A stretch of DNA of 64,000 bases from Icerya purchasi (Eukaryota; Arthropoda; Insecta; Hemiptera; Monophlebidae): contig CM077115.1 in assembly GCA_039619475.1 (NCBI GenBank), forward strand, positions 419,190,557 through 419,254,556, read 5' to 3'. The position numbers and the translations under genes are program-made. The notes under the pieces were generated by a model. That model did not search any database, was not told the origin of the DNA, and saw nothing but the letters and a program-made list of their open reading frames with translations. Each line of letters opens with the position of its first letter. The first letter of the stretch is position 1. This document shows, piece by piece, positions 12,111 through 23,719 of the stretch.

Positions 12111-15002
12111 ATAACCTATAACTTCTAGTCGTTTACAAACGTACTCAGCCGTGCGTGTCATAATTTGCTCCTCGCTATTCCGCTGGCGCTTCAATGTGTT
12201 ACAAGTTGAACTAGTTTGATATGTTGCTCTTTTTAGCCGCCCGATGGCGCTCTAATACGTGTCCCATCGTAAATTCTCAAGAGGTGGATTCCGATTCTAG
12301 TTTTTAGCCTTTGAACCCCCGCAGGAAATGGTTCTTCTATGATAGAAGATTAAATTGCAGTCGGCTCAGTGATTTTGAAACAAGGAAAAAAAAATTAATT
12401 GTTACGACTTCAGTTACATATTATGAAAAGAGTTTTTAGGACCTTTTTTTTTATATTGATACGAAAATGGCGGTGCCATGTATATATGTATATATATCAG
12501 TGGCGAATCCTTTGATACTTCTAATTATGCGTTGAAGTATAACAAAGCTGGAGAGAAAAAATCTGCCGGTACTTTTCTGGCGGCATAGTAATTTAACCTG
12601 GCTGAACAGGCAATTTTTAACTTGCCAGGAGATTTTTCAGAAATCGATATTTGATCAAGCGAGGAAAAATACTTAACGTGTAATAGTATAATCGGTCGTC
12701 CGTTGGTATCGTCGGATGGTAGTTAAATTTCGATTTAATAATTCATTATTCGTGTTCCTGTTACGTTCGCCAGGCACTGTCTGGTACTTCTCCAGCGTTA
12801 AGCGCATTAAGAAGCATTATTAAAAGGTACAATAACAGTGTGTAAATAAACAATCACACCGGACGTTTAACTAAAAAAGGCTAGATATTAGGGGGAAAAA
12901 AAAATAATTTAGTATCTTCAGAATTGAATGCCTTTTGTCTCGGGATACAAGTGAAAAGAGTTGAACGGCGATGATACGGACTTGGATATTTCAGTACTAA
13001 ATATGTTCGTCAGTGATTAAGCTAGGTAATGAGATGAAATTATAGGGTTAAGTCTTCTTAATAGTTTCAGCGAAGTAGTTTCATGCAGAATATCGTGGAT
13101 ATTAGCGGGGCAGTAAATCTGAGCGGGTCTCGACGGAGAGTACTAGATGGTGTATCGTTAGTAATGGCTTTGATCCGCGCAAAAGATAAGAGGCGTTGAT
13201 GCCCGGGAATAGAGTGACACGGGGGGGGGGCATATCTTTGTCAGTAGAATGCACGGGTGATAAGGATTTTCGTTTTAGTTTTGGTAGCGCACACGATGCA
13301 GTGACGTAATAAGTAATTTTTTTTTTTTTTGAATACTTTGTGTAAATCGTAAAATGTTTGTTGTTTTGTTATTTTTATGTAGCACTGCAAATTGTAGTCA
13401 CAATAAAAAATTTATTCATGAACTGAATTAGAAAAAAAATTACATCCGCAAACGAAATTCTAGTCTAATCAAAATTTGTCGCTGAATTTAAAAAAAAAAA
13501 AATACAGAATAATAAATAATTTTATATTGCACATATATATATATATATATAATAAAATAATATAAATATACAAAGTATGGTAGAATCTTAGTTTTCTATA
13601 TATGTAATAGTTTCGATTTAAGTAAAATGTTACACAAATTAGGAATTTAATATGAACAATGTTTCATTTTCCGTTAAAATGTTCATCTTCAGTTCGACAC
13701 AATGTGTACGTGCCAATTTATTATTTCGATTCACAATTTTCCGTAATATTAAATGACATAGCTCGTAAAATCTGTAAATGAGAATTTTTATACGAATTCT
13801 TATAATTAATTTTTGTTCGCCATTAAACAATGCCTGGCTTCATCTAAAAACTTTGACGCTTAATTTTCGATTCTTTTTTTAATAACTTTCACTACACCAG
13901 GATATTTTTATTTTTTGCAATGTTTGTGAGAAACAGTTCGATAAGTGAACACGTAAAATAAAGCAGAACTTAAACAAGTGTTGATGTAATACCGTGTGAT
14001 TTCAGGCACAACGAAAAGGGCGAATCGCCGAATTTAAACTGCGAACAATAGTAAAAGGTGTATTCGAAGCTAAACCAGCTTTTCTGTGCTTTTTTTGTTT
14101 GCTGATAACCCTTTCCAGTTAGGAAAAAACGCAATTTTTAATAGTCGTCGTATTAATAATAACGTCACATTAGGCGGCTTTCTGCACAAGATGAAGAAGT
14201 AGCTTACATACGCGGTACAAATATCTCTCGGCATGAAGCTCGCACAATTGTACACTTCCGCTTTTTAATTTTTCGTAATTTTCGTAATTCGAGATTTTCC
14301 TCTTTTACTTAATATATATTTATAATCGAATTTTAACGATACCACCGACACTCCGGTCTGAATATTTACAATCATGGATTATTACTTTTTGAAATGATAG
14401 TATATACTCGTATTTACTAAATAGCAAACTAAAATGATAAATAACAATCTTATTTTTAGAACGCTTCTAGGCAAAAGGCTCCATTTTCGCCCGAAAAAGT
14501 AAAAATAACACGAACATCGAACCGAAATGTGATATAGATTGTAAATATGCTTATAAATGAAAAACATTTTAAAAAACGGGGGGGGGGGTATATATAATGG
14601 TAACAACGGTTAATATTATTACATAACGAATTAACAAATCTGCTTTATTTCGTGATTTTTTTTAATATATAATTTAGAATAGTTGTTCCTTTGCAACGAG
14701 GTTCTCATGTATAATTTTTTTAGTGTTTATTGCACTATATCAAACAGACAAACTATTTTCATTTTAATCTGACAAAAAAAAAAAAACTTGGTCAAGTTAA
14801 TTGTTCATGTCAGTTTGATAATATCATTATATTATATTTATAACCGATATTTCGATTACGGAGCTAAAATAATGAATTGCGTCATAGTGATGAAAAAGAA
14901 AAACTATTAGTTGCAACTGAAATTTATAACGATGGTCGGCAATTTGTCTACAAATTCCTGGCCCTTTAATTGGCCAAGGTAGAAGTAATTGCACATTATT
15001 AA
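12111..15002. other. AT-rich spacer with isolated repeats
   Basis: I see no supported gene. The block holds a lone hAT-like terminus CAGTGGCGAATCC at 12498-12510 without a detected partner, G runs at 13221-13230 and 14578-14588, and an (AT)n run near 13534-13553. A weak exon-like stretch after a TTTCAG near 14007 is listed among the rejected items. Confidence 0.45.
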
Positions 15003-15250
15003 AAAAAAGTAAAGTAGGTCCCACACCGTGAAGTTAAAGTTCACAATGTACTAAGCCTAATGAATCTAAGGAGAATATTGGGGCCAGTTCCTTTCTACTT
15101 GGGATCCAACTTTACCTTCCCAGATTTCTTTGGTACCCAATGGCTAAGTAAACCTGGGAGCGACTTCGATCCGGAACGAGACAAGTCTTGATAACCTATG
15201 ACACCTCTGATTCGGTAGCCAAGCGCCTTAACCACTAGGCTACCGCGCTA
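15003..15250 (-). mobile_element. tRNA-derived SINE, second family
   Basis: On the minus strand this starts with a tRNA-like 5' end. Its A box, GGTAGCCTAGTGGTTAAGG, ends at plus coordinate 15244, and its B-box-like segment, GGATCGAAGTCGCTCCC, is at 15156-15172. The element closes with a T8 run at the 3' end (15001-15008 on plus is A8), which resembles a pol III terminator. The body differs from that of the other SINEs in the window, so this is a separate family. The flanks ACATTATTAAAAA and ACATATTATAAAAA resemble an imperfect target duplication. The displaced bases in the B box suggest an old copy. Confidence 0.75.
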
Positions 15251-16127
15251 CATATTATAAAAATGATTAGTTATCATCACGATTTTTTGAATTTAAGCCA
15301 TCAGCTGCAACTCTACAATGTAGAAATCTTGTTACGTACCATGAAATGCTATATATCTTTTATATCGTCGTCTCGGAATAACTTGTTATGAAATACGTAA
15401 AACTAATTTTGAGTACAATTGCATTTTTATTGCTTTACAAAAATTACACATCTAGGACATATTTTCGAACAGGGGAAGTAGCGTGATTACTTTTCATGTT
15501 ATAAACACTGATTACAAATTGTACGCGTTGCCTAGTGAAAATTATTTAAAATAGGCTCCGTGTTATTATTTCAAAAAATTACTTCTAAAAAACAGGTGTA
15601 AATAAAAATACTACACGGATAAAATTTAATCTTAACTTTCCAATACGTCAACTATGTTTCCAAATGTCGTTAATAACGACAAAAGTTCCAGGCTGAATGA
15701 AATAAAATAATAAAAAACCTCTAAAAAAAAAAAAAAAAAGTTATTGCGCAGATAATGGGTGTAAAAATATTTTCACATCTCCAAGAGTCGAAAAAAAACT
15801 GTCACACACATGTTGTTCACGCTGTCGTCAACTTGTGTTATCATATCGCGCAAATACGGGTTGAGACGACAATCCGTTAAAATTGGACGAATTTTGATCG
15901 GTATAAAATCAAAACAGGTCTGTAGCACAAAGTACCTGTTTCGCGTGCAATATCCAACGCAGTTGTCAACTATTGTCAACGCTGTGTTGTGTGATTTATT
16001 CGCAAGAAATCCCCCCCCCCCAGTCCGATGATATTAAAAAAACAAAAACGTATACCTTTTAATCGAAAGTGCACTGAATATAATTTTCCACATTATAAAC
16101 GGTATATAATTCTGTTTCTGATTTCAG

Positions 16128-16316
16128 AGCCGGAAGAGGAGGATAGTAGCATGATCGAACAAAATTATCAACAGTCATCGTCAGAGAGGAAAGATTATCT
16201 GGATTCGGAAGATGAAAACGATTCGCCGGCCGAATTTAAAGATCAGCCGAAATCAATTGATGACCGCGAAGATGAATCGTTCTTCATCGATGATGATGAA
16301 AACAGTTTGGATTCTG
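16128..16316 (+). CDS. Acidic internal exon (189 nt, phase 1-1), gene unknown
   Basis: This is the best host-exon candidate. It is bounded by a strong acceptor (TCTGTTTCTGATTTCAG, ending 16127) and a consensus donor (CTG|GTAAAT at 16317). It is open in the phase-1 frame for 62 codons, and its length is a multiple of three, so it can be skipped without a shift. 24 of the 62 residues are Asp or Glu, in runs such as PEEEDSSM, DSEDEND and FFIDDDENSLDS; it has no cysteine. Such low-complexity acidic stretches occur in nuclear or scaffold proteins, but function cannot be assigned. Both phases fit the candidate exons at 10633-10710, 32323 and 48552, suggesting one transcript. It could also be a first or last piece of something else. 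Confidence 0.6.
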
Positions 16317-16476
16317 GTAAATTCGTAGTCATAAATATATATGTTATTATTTGACGAATATTTAAAAATAAATGTGATATTGAAGTTCAACATGCGCCCC
16401 ACTACACATAATAAATGTGTGGCTCATACTAAAGAGTATTAAAGGCCTAGAATTATAGAGCAAATCTATATAACCA

Positions 16477-16709
16477 TTTTGGCATCGCAAGGGGCTGTGC
16501 CCCTTGATCCCTCTTGCTAACATTTCTGACTCTTTCTATTCTATACTTTGTATAAAATGATCAAAATTTACAACGTAACTCTAAATCGATCTATATGAAT
16601 ATAATAACATAATTACAAAAATGCTATCCTAACATTTAACTTTCATTACATAAAATTAGGACATTTTTACAAAACCTGATAGGGGCCGGCCTATGAATTA
16701 CGTAGTAAT

Positions 16710-16745
<36 letters not shown>

Positions 16746-16850
16746 GGTAAAAACTAAAATATAACAAACGTTACATAAAATTAGGACATTTTTTCTAATG
16801 GGGGTGCCCTGAGAATTACGTTGTAATTAATATATATTTGTTTGTTCGCC
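16477..16850. repeat. Interspersed repeat, copy 1 (GGGGCTGTGCCCC hairpin family)
   Basis: This repeat is shared with 50787-51144. It opens with TCGCAAGGGG and a 6-bp-stem hairpin AAGGGGCTGTGCCCCTT at 16489-16505, then AT-rich sequence with TTACATAAAATTAGGACATTT occurring twice (16657 and 16774 regions). It closes with the near-palindrome AATTACGTTGTAATT. An (AT)n run lies inside at 16712-16741. The hairpin and AT-rich body suggest a non-autonomous DNA element, but no target duplication was found and the class is unknown. Confidence 0.7.
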
Positions 16851-19544
16851 CTGTATCTATTCCTGTATTACTGGGCGGATTATGCTGAAATTTTCAGGGT
16901 GTATTCGCGATATGTCTCAGCGAAGGTTTTAAGGTATGACTAAGTTTTCTACCCCTTCTCCTTCACGAGATATAAGATAGCGACCAGCAGTACAGAAATG
17001 CACACGAAACGTATAAAAAAGAAAATGAATTTTTATAAAATTTTGAATAAAACTATTATCGTCGGAAATATAAATTAAACATAAAAATTTAGATGGAATG
17101 ATTATTGTGATTAATAAACATAGACTGCGTTTTGTTACTTCAAAAGCTCCATAACATGATCTAAACACACTGCTGCACTCTCATTGCAAAGAGTTGAAAA
17201 AAAAAAGTAGTCTTTTCTGTAGTTTTTATAAGAAATCCTGCAATAGAATTTTTAATATTCGCTACCGGGAATGTTGTTTACACTCAGATTCGAAATCTTT
17301 ACTCAATTACTGGAGTTTGACTGTTATGGTAAACTTAAATTTTTCAATAAATGTACTATATACATGCTATTATATGTATAATAAATTTATAATTTCACAG
17401 AACACATATTATTCCCTATTGATAATAAATTTATGATTCTACATTCACATCTCGCAAGCGAAGCTGCGCTATGGGACCTCCAGAATAGAAATGTTACCAA
17501 TTTAGCTCTAATGAATGTTTTGCAAAGGATGAAAACATTTTTTAAAAGTGTGATAAAATAAATTAAACATTTCAAATAATGTTCACTATATCATATATGT
17601 ATATATATGTATATCGTGTTTTTATTAATTTTCAAGTACAGATTTAAACGGGAATTAATACAATTGAGCATAAATGAAATTCAAATTCGAATTTACCACC
17701 TTATATGTATGTCGATTGCTTTAAAAAAAAATAAAGGTTTTGACACATTTAAAAAGGTAGAAATATTTAATGTTTTGTTTTTAAAAAGGTTCTAGTCTAT
17801 ATTAAAAATGTAATCGTAGACCTTGTATTTCTTCATATCCATCATATAAATATGCCAGATAAGCGCATCATCATATTTTATCATTAAAACACTGCTCCCT
17901 CCGTAATTTAGTACGCTTCCGAACCCTTTCCATAAAAAATGTATACCTACGTGTCCGTGTATATATCGGATTGTTTCAAAAAATAAGTTTTTCGTCTACA
18001 AGAGCGAGTGGGGTGGGGGAAGAAATCGGTAGCGGAGAAATTCGAGTTGATTTAAAGCTGGCCGCTGCTTTGGCGGGGCTTGTGCAAGGGTGTTGTTTGT
18101 TGTTGTTGTTGTTTATTGCCGATTGTTCTCAAATTAAGCAAACTCGTCGACCGCAGTCTGTTTTTTATCGCACGTTATTAGCGAAGTCGGTGCGCAAGGA
18201 AATTTGTCAGAACAGATGTAATTTATTACGCGCCCGAACGAGGAGACAATGATTTATATAAATTCGTAGAAGTTATTTCTTTAATAATCGCCGCAGCCAA
18301 CACGCAATCGACGAGACGCTCCTTCTTGCAGAAGTTTGTTTTTTTCCAATTATATCCGAAAAAATAAATAAAACCGCTAGCGATGCAACAAAATTTATTA
18401 TTCTTTTATCTTAAGCTATTCATTTATTTTATCGGAAATCGAGGACGAAAGTTCATCTCGCGAAGATGGTACCAATTTACACTTCGGATGAACCCCAAGA
18501 CTGTCCGTCAATTTATTCGCTAGGGAATTAATAACTTCTCTAAACCGGAACAATTATTTTCTTTATTTTTTTTGAAAACGTTTGTTTGACCATTCGTCGT
18601 GTATTATCCCGCTGTCTTCATTTACCGCCACTCGGGAAAATAAGCTCGCACGTGTAATTTCCGCACCACCATATATTGTATGATGAGACCTCCATATCGG
18701 CGTTTCAATCATTACCTCACACACATATATGCACACACATACACACATTGGCAAAAGTTTAAAAACATATTTTTGCAAATGCGAATGTTTTGGAATCTTT
18801 TTTTTGTTTCATAAAATCTACTTTTTGATAATCAATTCTCTGAGCGAACCTGTACTCTCTACCGCAATAAACGCAGTTTTCCGTAAATATCTGCGGGGGA
18901 AACCTTAAACCTTGAGAACATTGAATGTCGGAGTACACTTCAACTGCGCGGAAGATTAACATGGATATTATCTGCACCGGTAGCGGTCCCCAATTTTCCC
19001 GGTACGTTACTAATTTTCCGAGGGACGTATAAAAGTTTCATTAATACGAATTAAAAGATTATTTTTAATTCGACGCAAGTGTCTAAAATAATGCTCGATT
19101 TTATTCTTATTAACGTTCGATAAATAATTTTGGCAACTGTAAGATATAACAACTGAGAATGCTACTTACCTTTATAAGTAAAGAATTAAATGTAGCCGCT
19201 TGACTAGGACCTTTTTTTTTTCGCATTTTTTTTTTAAACGTCAATGTTTTCTGCCGTCATAAATGTGGAAGACTCTACGTGCGACATTACTAACTTCCAT
19301 CTTTGAAGTAGGAAGCGTTACAGGTAAGCTACCGTATATAATAATGATAGTCTCAGTAATATAATGTTATCGTTTTTAGTAATTGACACTATGTGTATTC
19401 TTATGTGTTACATGGTGAGTGTGAATGCATATGTGCGTTCTATGTGATTGGGTGTGTGTGTACCTGTATGCGTGGATGTGTGTATTAAAGTGGGTTTTGC
19501 TTATGGTTTGTGTGTTGTTATATATTTATTATATATACATATGT
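16851..19544. other. Spacer, mostly AT-rich, with a TE-like segment at its start
   Basis: 16851-16980 contains GGGCGGATTATGCTGAAATTT, a phrase like those in many insect transposon bodies, and may belong to the repeat just upstream. 17985-18250 is more GC-rich with a TTG run. The remainder shows nothing I can support. Confidence 0.4.
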
Positions 19545-19556
19545 ATATAGATCTAA

Positions 19557-19941
19557 GTCGTCGCGATAGCCTAGTTGCTAGAGCGCTTGACTTCCGATAT
19601 GGCGGTCACGGGTTCGATCCCGAGCGACGACGAACTTATTACAAGAATTAAATAAATAAATACTCTATTAATAGTCACGTGGAAGGCAATGGCAAACCAC
19701 CACGTACAACATCATATGCGCGCTAGGTCAGTACACAGCAGACCCACACCGGACGGAACTGCACTTGTAGCGCGATAAATCAAACGATTACCAATCAGTT
19801 CCGAATGTAGTCTTGCGTGTGTGTACACCTGCGTTGCATATTACAATTGCCTGGTACACAACCTATATCGGTACAGCTAAATGTACAAATAGGTTGCGCC
19901 AACGCGCGCTATGTAGCGTGTACGGCACCTGAGATTGATTG
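19557..19941 (+). mobile_element. tRNA-derived SINE, copy 2 (complete)
   Basis: A 385-bp full copy. The A box is ATAGCCTAGTTGC (19566-19578) and the B box GGTTCGATCC (19611-19620). The body has GGCAATGGCAAACCACCACG and GCGCGCTAGGTCAGTACAC. The 3' tail is a short tetranucleotide repeat, GATTGATTG (19933-19941), rather than poly-A. A perfect 12-bp target duplication, ATATAGATCTAA, flanks it at 19545-19556 and 19942-19953. This copy defines both ends of the family. Confidence 0.95.
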
Positions 19942-19953
19942 ATATAGATCTAA

Positions 19954-22133
19954 TGTATGTATATACGCTGTAATTGGTTTCATGCTGTTGCGTATACCCC
20001 GATTAAATAAATAAATAAATATTTCTATCTTTCGGTTCAGCTGATGTATTATATTTTCGGATTTTAAGAAATCAGTTTAAGAATATATTTTACCGATATT
20101 AACTGGTAGCTGAGAAGCGCTGATTAGCACTGTTTTCAGCAACTAAAACGGAACGAAGGACCATGTTCGTTTTTGCTAATTCAGTACTACCGTTAAACAT
20201 AGAGATTAGTTTCCCGCCTCCATTATAGATAAAATAATCCGAGAATTTTCAAAGCCTAAGGTTGAAACAATCAAATTTTAAACTTTTTTCCTTCGCATTA
20301 ATATTGCTCCCCGTATTGGGCATATTTTTTATCGAACTTTTTAAAAGAGTTCTAATCTTTGTAATAATTACGTCAATTTTATAAAAAGTACACTAAAATT
20401 TGTTTTTAAACAAATAATTAGAAATTCCGTTTTTTCTTTTTTTTGCAGAACAGTCTTCTCCTTTCCCAAATAATCTACCGATGTTTTACCGCGAGAAGGT
20501 TCTGCTCATTATTCTCGGTTGAAGCGGTGTACTTTTTACTGTTAAAATAAATTTATATTTGAAATTAGTTATATATGTACTTAAATATCGTAAAAGTAAA
20601 ACACGGCAAATCGTTAAACTTTTTTAAAATTAAAATCCGATATAAAATTTTCAGTGATCTGTTAAATCTATTTTATTAACTGATTCGACGTATAGAAAAA
20701 CCTGCCAATTATAAAAAATAATGGTTATTATTTATTATTATTTTTTTTTCGAATTACAGTAACCCAGACTTTTTCAATTCTTTCCAACTAATAAAATCCA
20801 TAAAAATCGTATCACAGCGAGTTTTTCTAGATATCAATTACCAAAGCGTAAAGAGTGGCACACACATCGTACTCGAGCGTTCATACTGCTGTTTACTGAT
20901 AAGAGGTGCGCCGTTTGTTGCATGCATATGTTCAGAAAGAAATGTTACATTCAGATATGATGTTCACAGATCGTAGCAGTGGAAAAAATTAAAAACGATA
21001 AAATCTGTACTACTATTTCAATTAGTGAAATCATCGATATAACTTTGCCGTACTACCTGTTCGTGAAAAATATTCGCATAATAGCGCAAAAATGAAGAAA
21101 ATTCTTTACTTCGGTCAGAATGTACTACAAAAGGTGAGGGTATATATTTAACATAATTGATGTGCTTACTTAAAGAAAAATCAGTTAGTCTGATTGTCGT
21201 GCGTCGTGAAGGTGCGAAATCTGCGTACAATCCTTTTTCTCCATGTCGAATATCTTTCAACAAGTTAAATCTGTCTGCAGCAGAGTTGCTTCACAAAATT
21301 TTGAATCCACGATTTAAAAAGCGAAATTCTCAGAAATCGCATACTGAAAAAGACCAATTTTGAAATATAACGCATCCCCCCCCCCAGAAAATAAGTAGCA
21401 TTTCGCTTTAGAAATAACTCTGGCGATCGTAGGTTTAGGTTTATATTTTCCAAAGCATGATATCAAAAAAATCATTCGACTTTTAATCTTTCCGGAAACG
21501 ACTTTCTCGAGACATGACGGTTATCAATCAAAAAAAAAACAACAGTTAATTGAACGATGAAATGGTCCTATTTTAAAAACTAAACATTAAAGGCTACTTA
21601 ATTTTCGGGTCAATATAATATCACGAATTTCTGCTAATATTTTTACCAGTAACTTGCATGAGGAAGAAATATATTTTATATGATTACATCTTTCATCAAC
21701 TGAATCGAGCTTTAAAAAATTTTATTATTTAAAATATAATTCAGAATACTTAAATATTTTTTATCTATTTGTATTTACTTCTTTTACATTTGTAACGCTA
21801 TAGTACATTTTTGTCTATTATACTTTTTTTCTTCTTCCCCCACCCACCCCGATTTAAATTCGCCTTTAAAACTACGTATAATCGGTGTTCTATATAAAAC
21901 GCATTTTTGTGCGACTCGCGATGTGAAAATTGTGTACACATCGAGCACATTAAAATTTTTATTAACGTTCTCTCAGATAATTTATTATCTCTTTCTGAAA
22001 AACACCTATCCGAAAATGAATGAAATCTTACAAAAGAAGAGCAGTACAAAATATTAATAATCTATATAAAATTAGCTGGAGGCAGGAAATTGAAAAATAA
22101 AAAAAAATTACAAGAAATACACAACATTGTTAC
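19954..22133. other. AT-rich spacer
   Basis: I see no supported gene. A C10 run is at 21376-21385. Open frames at 21.0-21.4 kb have no splice or domain support. Confidence 0.45.
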
Positions 22134-22247
22134 CGGGCCTGTAGTTTTTCGTTCTAGTTTCGTCATTAAAATATCCTTCTTTGGCGATTCCCATTCATCA
22201 TCGCTGCGGCTCGTCAATACTTGAAAAATTCGAAAACAGCCCACTAA
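22134..22247 (-). CDS. Candidate minus-strand exon (114 nt, phase 0-0)
   Basis: On the minus strand an acceptor TGCAATGTTTTCAG (ending at 22248) is followed by 38 open codons and a donor CCG|GTAACA at 22133. The length is a multiple of three and the frame is phase 0 at both ends. The peptide includes SRSDDEWESPKKDILM and TKLERKTTGP, a charged composition unlike the translated AT-rich background. Nothing else on this strand nearby supports a gene, so it may be chance. The function is unknown. Confidence 0.3.
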
Positions 22248-22626
22248 CTGAAAACATTGCACAGACCTACTTTAGAACAATTATAATTAATACTAAATAG
22301 TGAAGAAAAAAATGAGAGGAGTTTAAGAAAATTTTATTTCAAGAGGTGTGTCAAAAAAAAAACAAAAAACCTTAGGAATCGTTGTTCTAAATGTGACGGT
22401 TCCAAGGGTGTGACAGTGCAAACACTATTTCGAAATTAAAAAGTAATCCCTATACTTCCTCAGATGATATCTGCATTAAAATTGATAATCCGACAACGAC
22501 TCTATCTATTAAACAAGATTACGTATAGGTATAAAATTACTAAAGAACGCCAACGTTTGTGCTACCGTAATCGTTTATGTACAATAAGTAACATATTAAA
22601 CATTTTGCAGGTGCATTAAAAACATA

Positions 22627-22658
22627 TTCTAGAATATACTAGAATATACTAGAATATA
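22627..22658. repeat. Short 10-bp tandem repeat (TAGAATATAC)
   Basis: About three tandem units of AGAATATACT plus a partial fourth, giving TTC/GAA blocks spaced every 10 bp. The first junction forms the palindrome ATATTCTAGAATAT. Confidence 0.85.
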
Positions 22659-23657
22659 CTAGAATATCGAAAAAAAAGGAAAAAAGAAAACTTCAACATT
22701 TTGAATACTTCGAGCTCGTACATTTTTTCCGTTGCGTCCGGCTGAAAAATACCGGTCTCGAGAAATTTAAATATTAATGTACGGAGACGAGGTAGATTTA
22801 TTTCGGGTTCTGTCGCCAATCTTCAATAATAAGAGTGCTATAATGAAATATGTATAATTGACAGAACGCAAATGTTCCAGGTGTGTCGGATGAAATGCAC
22901 TCATCACTTCTAAAGCCGAGGAGTCAAAATTGAAAGTTTCTTACTTAAACGAGAGTAATTGGCTATGTCGAGTAATATAAAAAGTGTCGACATTCATGTC
23001 TCCACTAATATAGAATTGAAGTTTGCTCAATTCTTCAAAATTACCGACAATTTTTGAACGTTATTAAATTGGGAACGAAAAGTCGTCAAACAACTGATGT
23101 GGTGAAATAACGTAATGTATATTGAAACGAGCCGAGTTCGCTTGTAGTTTATGTTAGTTTCGATCACTTATAAATGTCTCCGACATCACAGTGGCTACTA
23201 GTGGTTCTCTTTGTTTGCACAGGATTCTTAATCGAATTTCAATAGTTTCAACAATTGTCACTTACGATGTGCTAGATCGACATCCATCTTTGAAGCCATA
23301 TATCAAATATACAAAACAAACTCAGAAAAGAATAAAGTAAATTAAGCACTTGTATTTATCCGATATCGCGCAATAGCCGTTAAGTTGAAAGCTAGCATTC
23401 GTGTTCTTAATCCGGATACTGCGTTGGATTAGAAGTTGAAAACTGGTAACAATATAATCGCATTAAAATTATCATTTCTACGGAAACTAGAACAAAAATA
23501 TCCGTTCTACATAAAAATTTGCCCATATACTGTATTAAACGCGGTACTGAAAATAAAATTGCCGTACATTCGTACAAATATTTTTAGGGTGTTGTGTACG
23601 AGCAACAAATTTATTTAAAACTATACGCACTTTCAATCGATTTTTTGAAAATAACTC

Positions 23658-23719
<62 letters not shown>

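Noticed and set aside
12498..12510. hAT element at 12.5 kb
   Set aside because: Only one terminus-like motif; no partner end or 8-bp duplication found.
14007..14051. Exon-like stretch after GTGATTTCAG with a GTAAAA donor
   Set aside because: Open in more than one phase, too short to judge, and does not fit the phase-1 chain.
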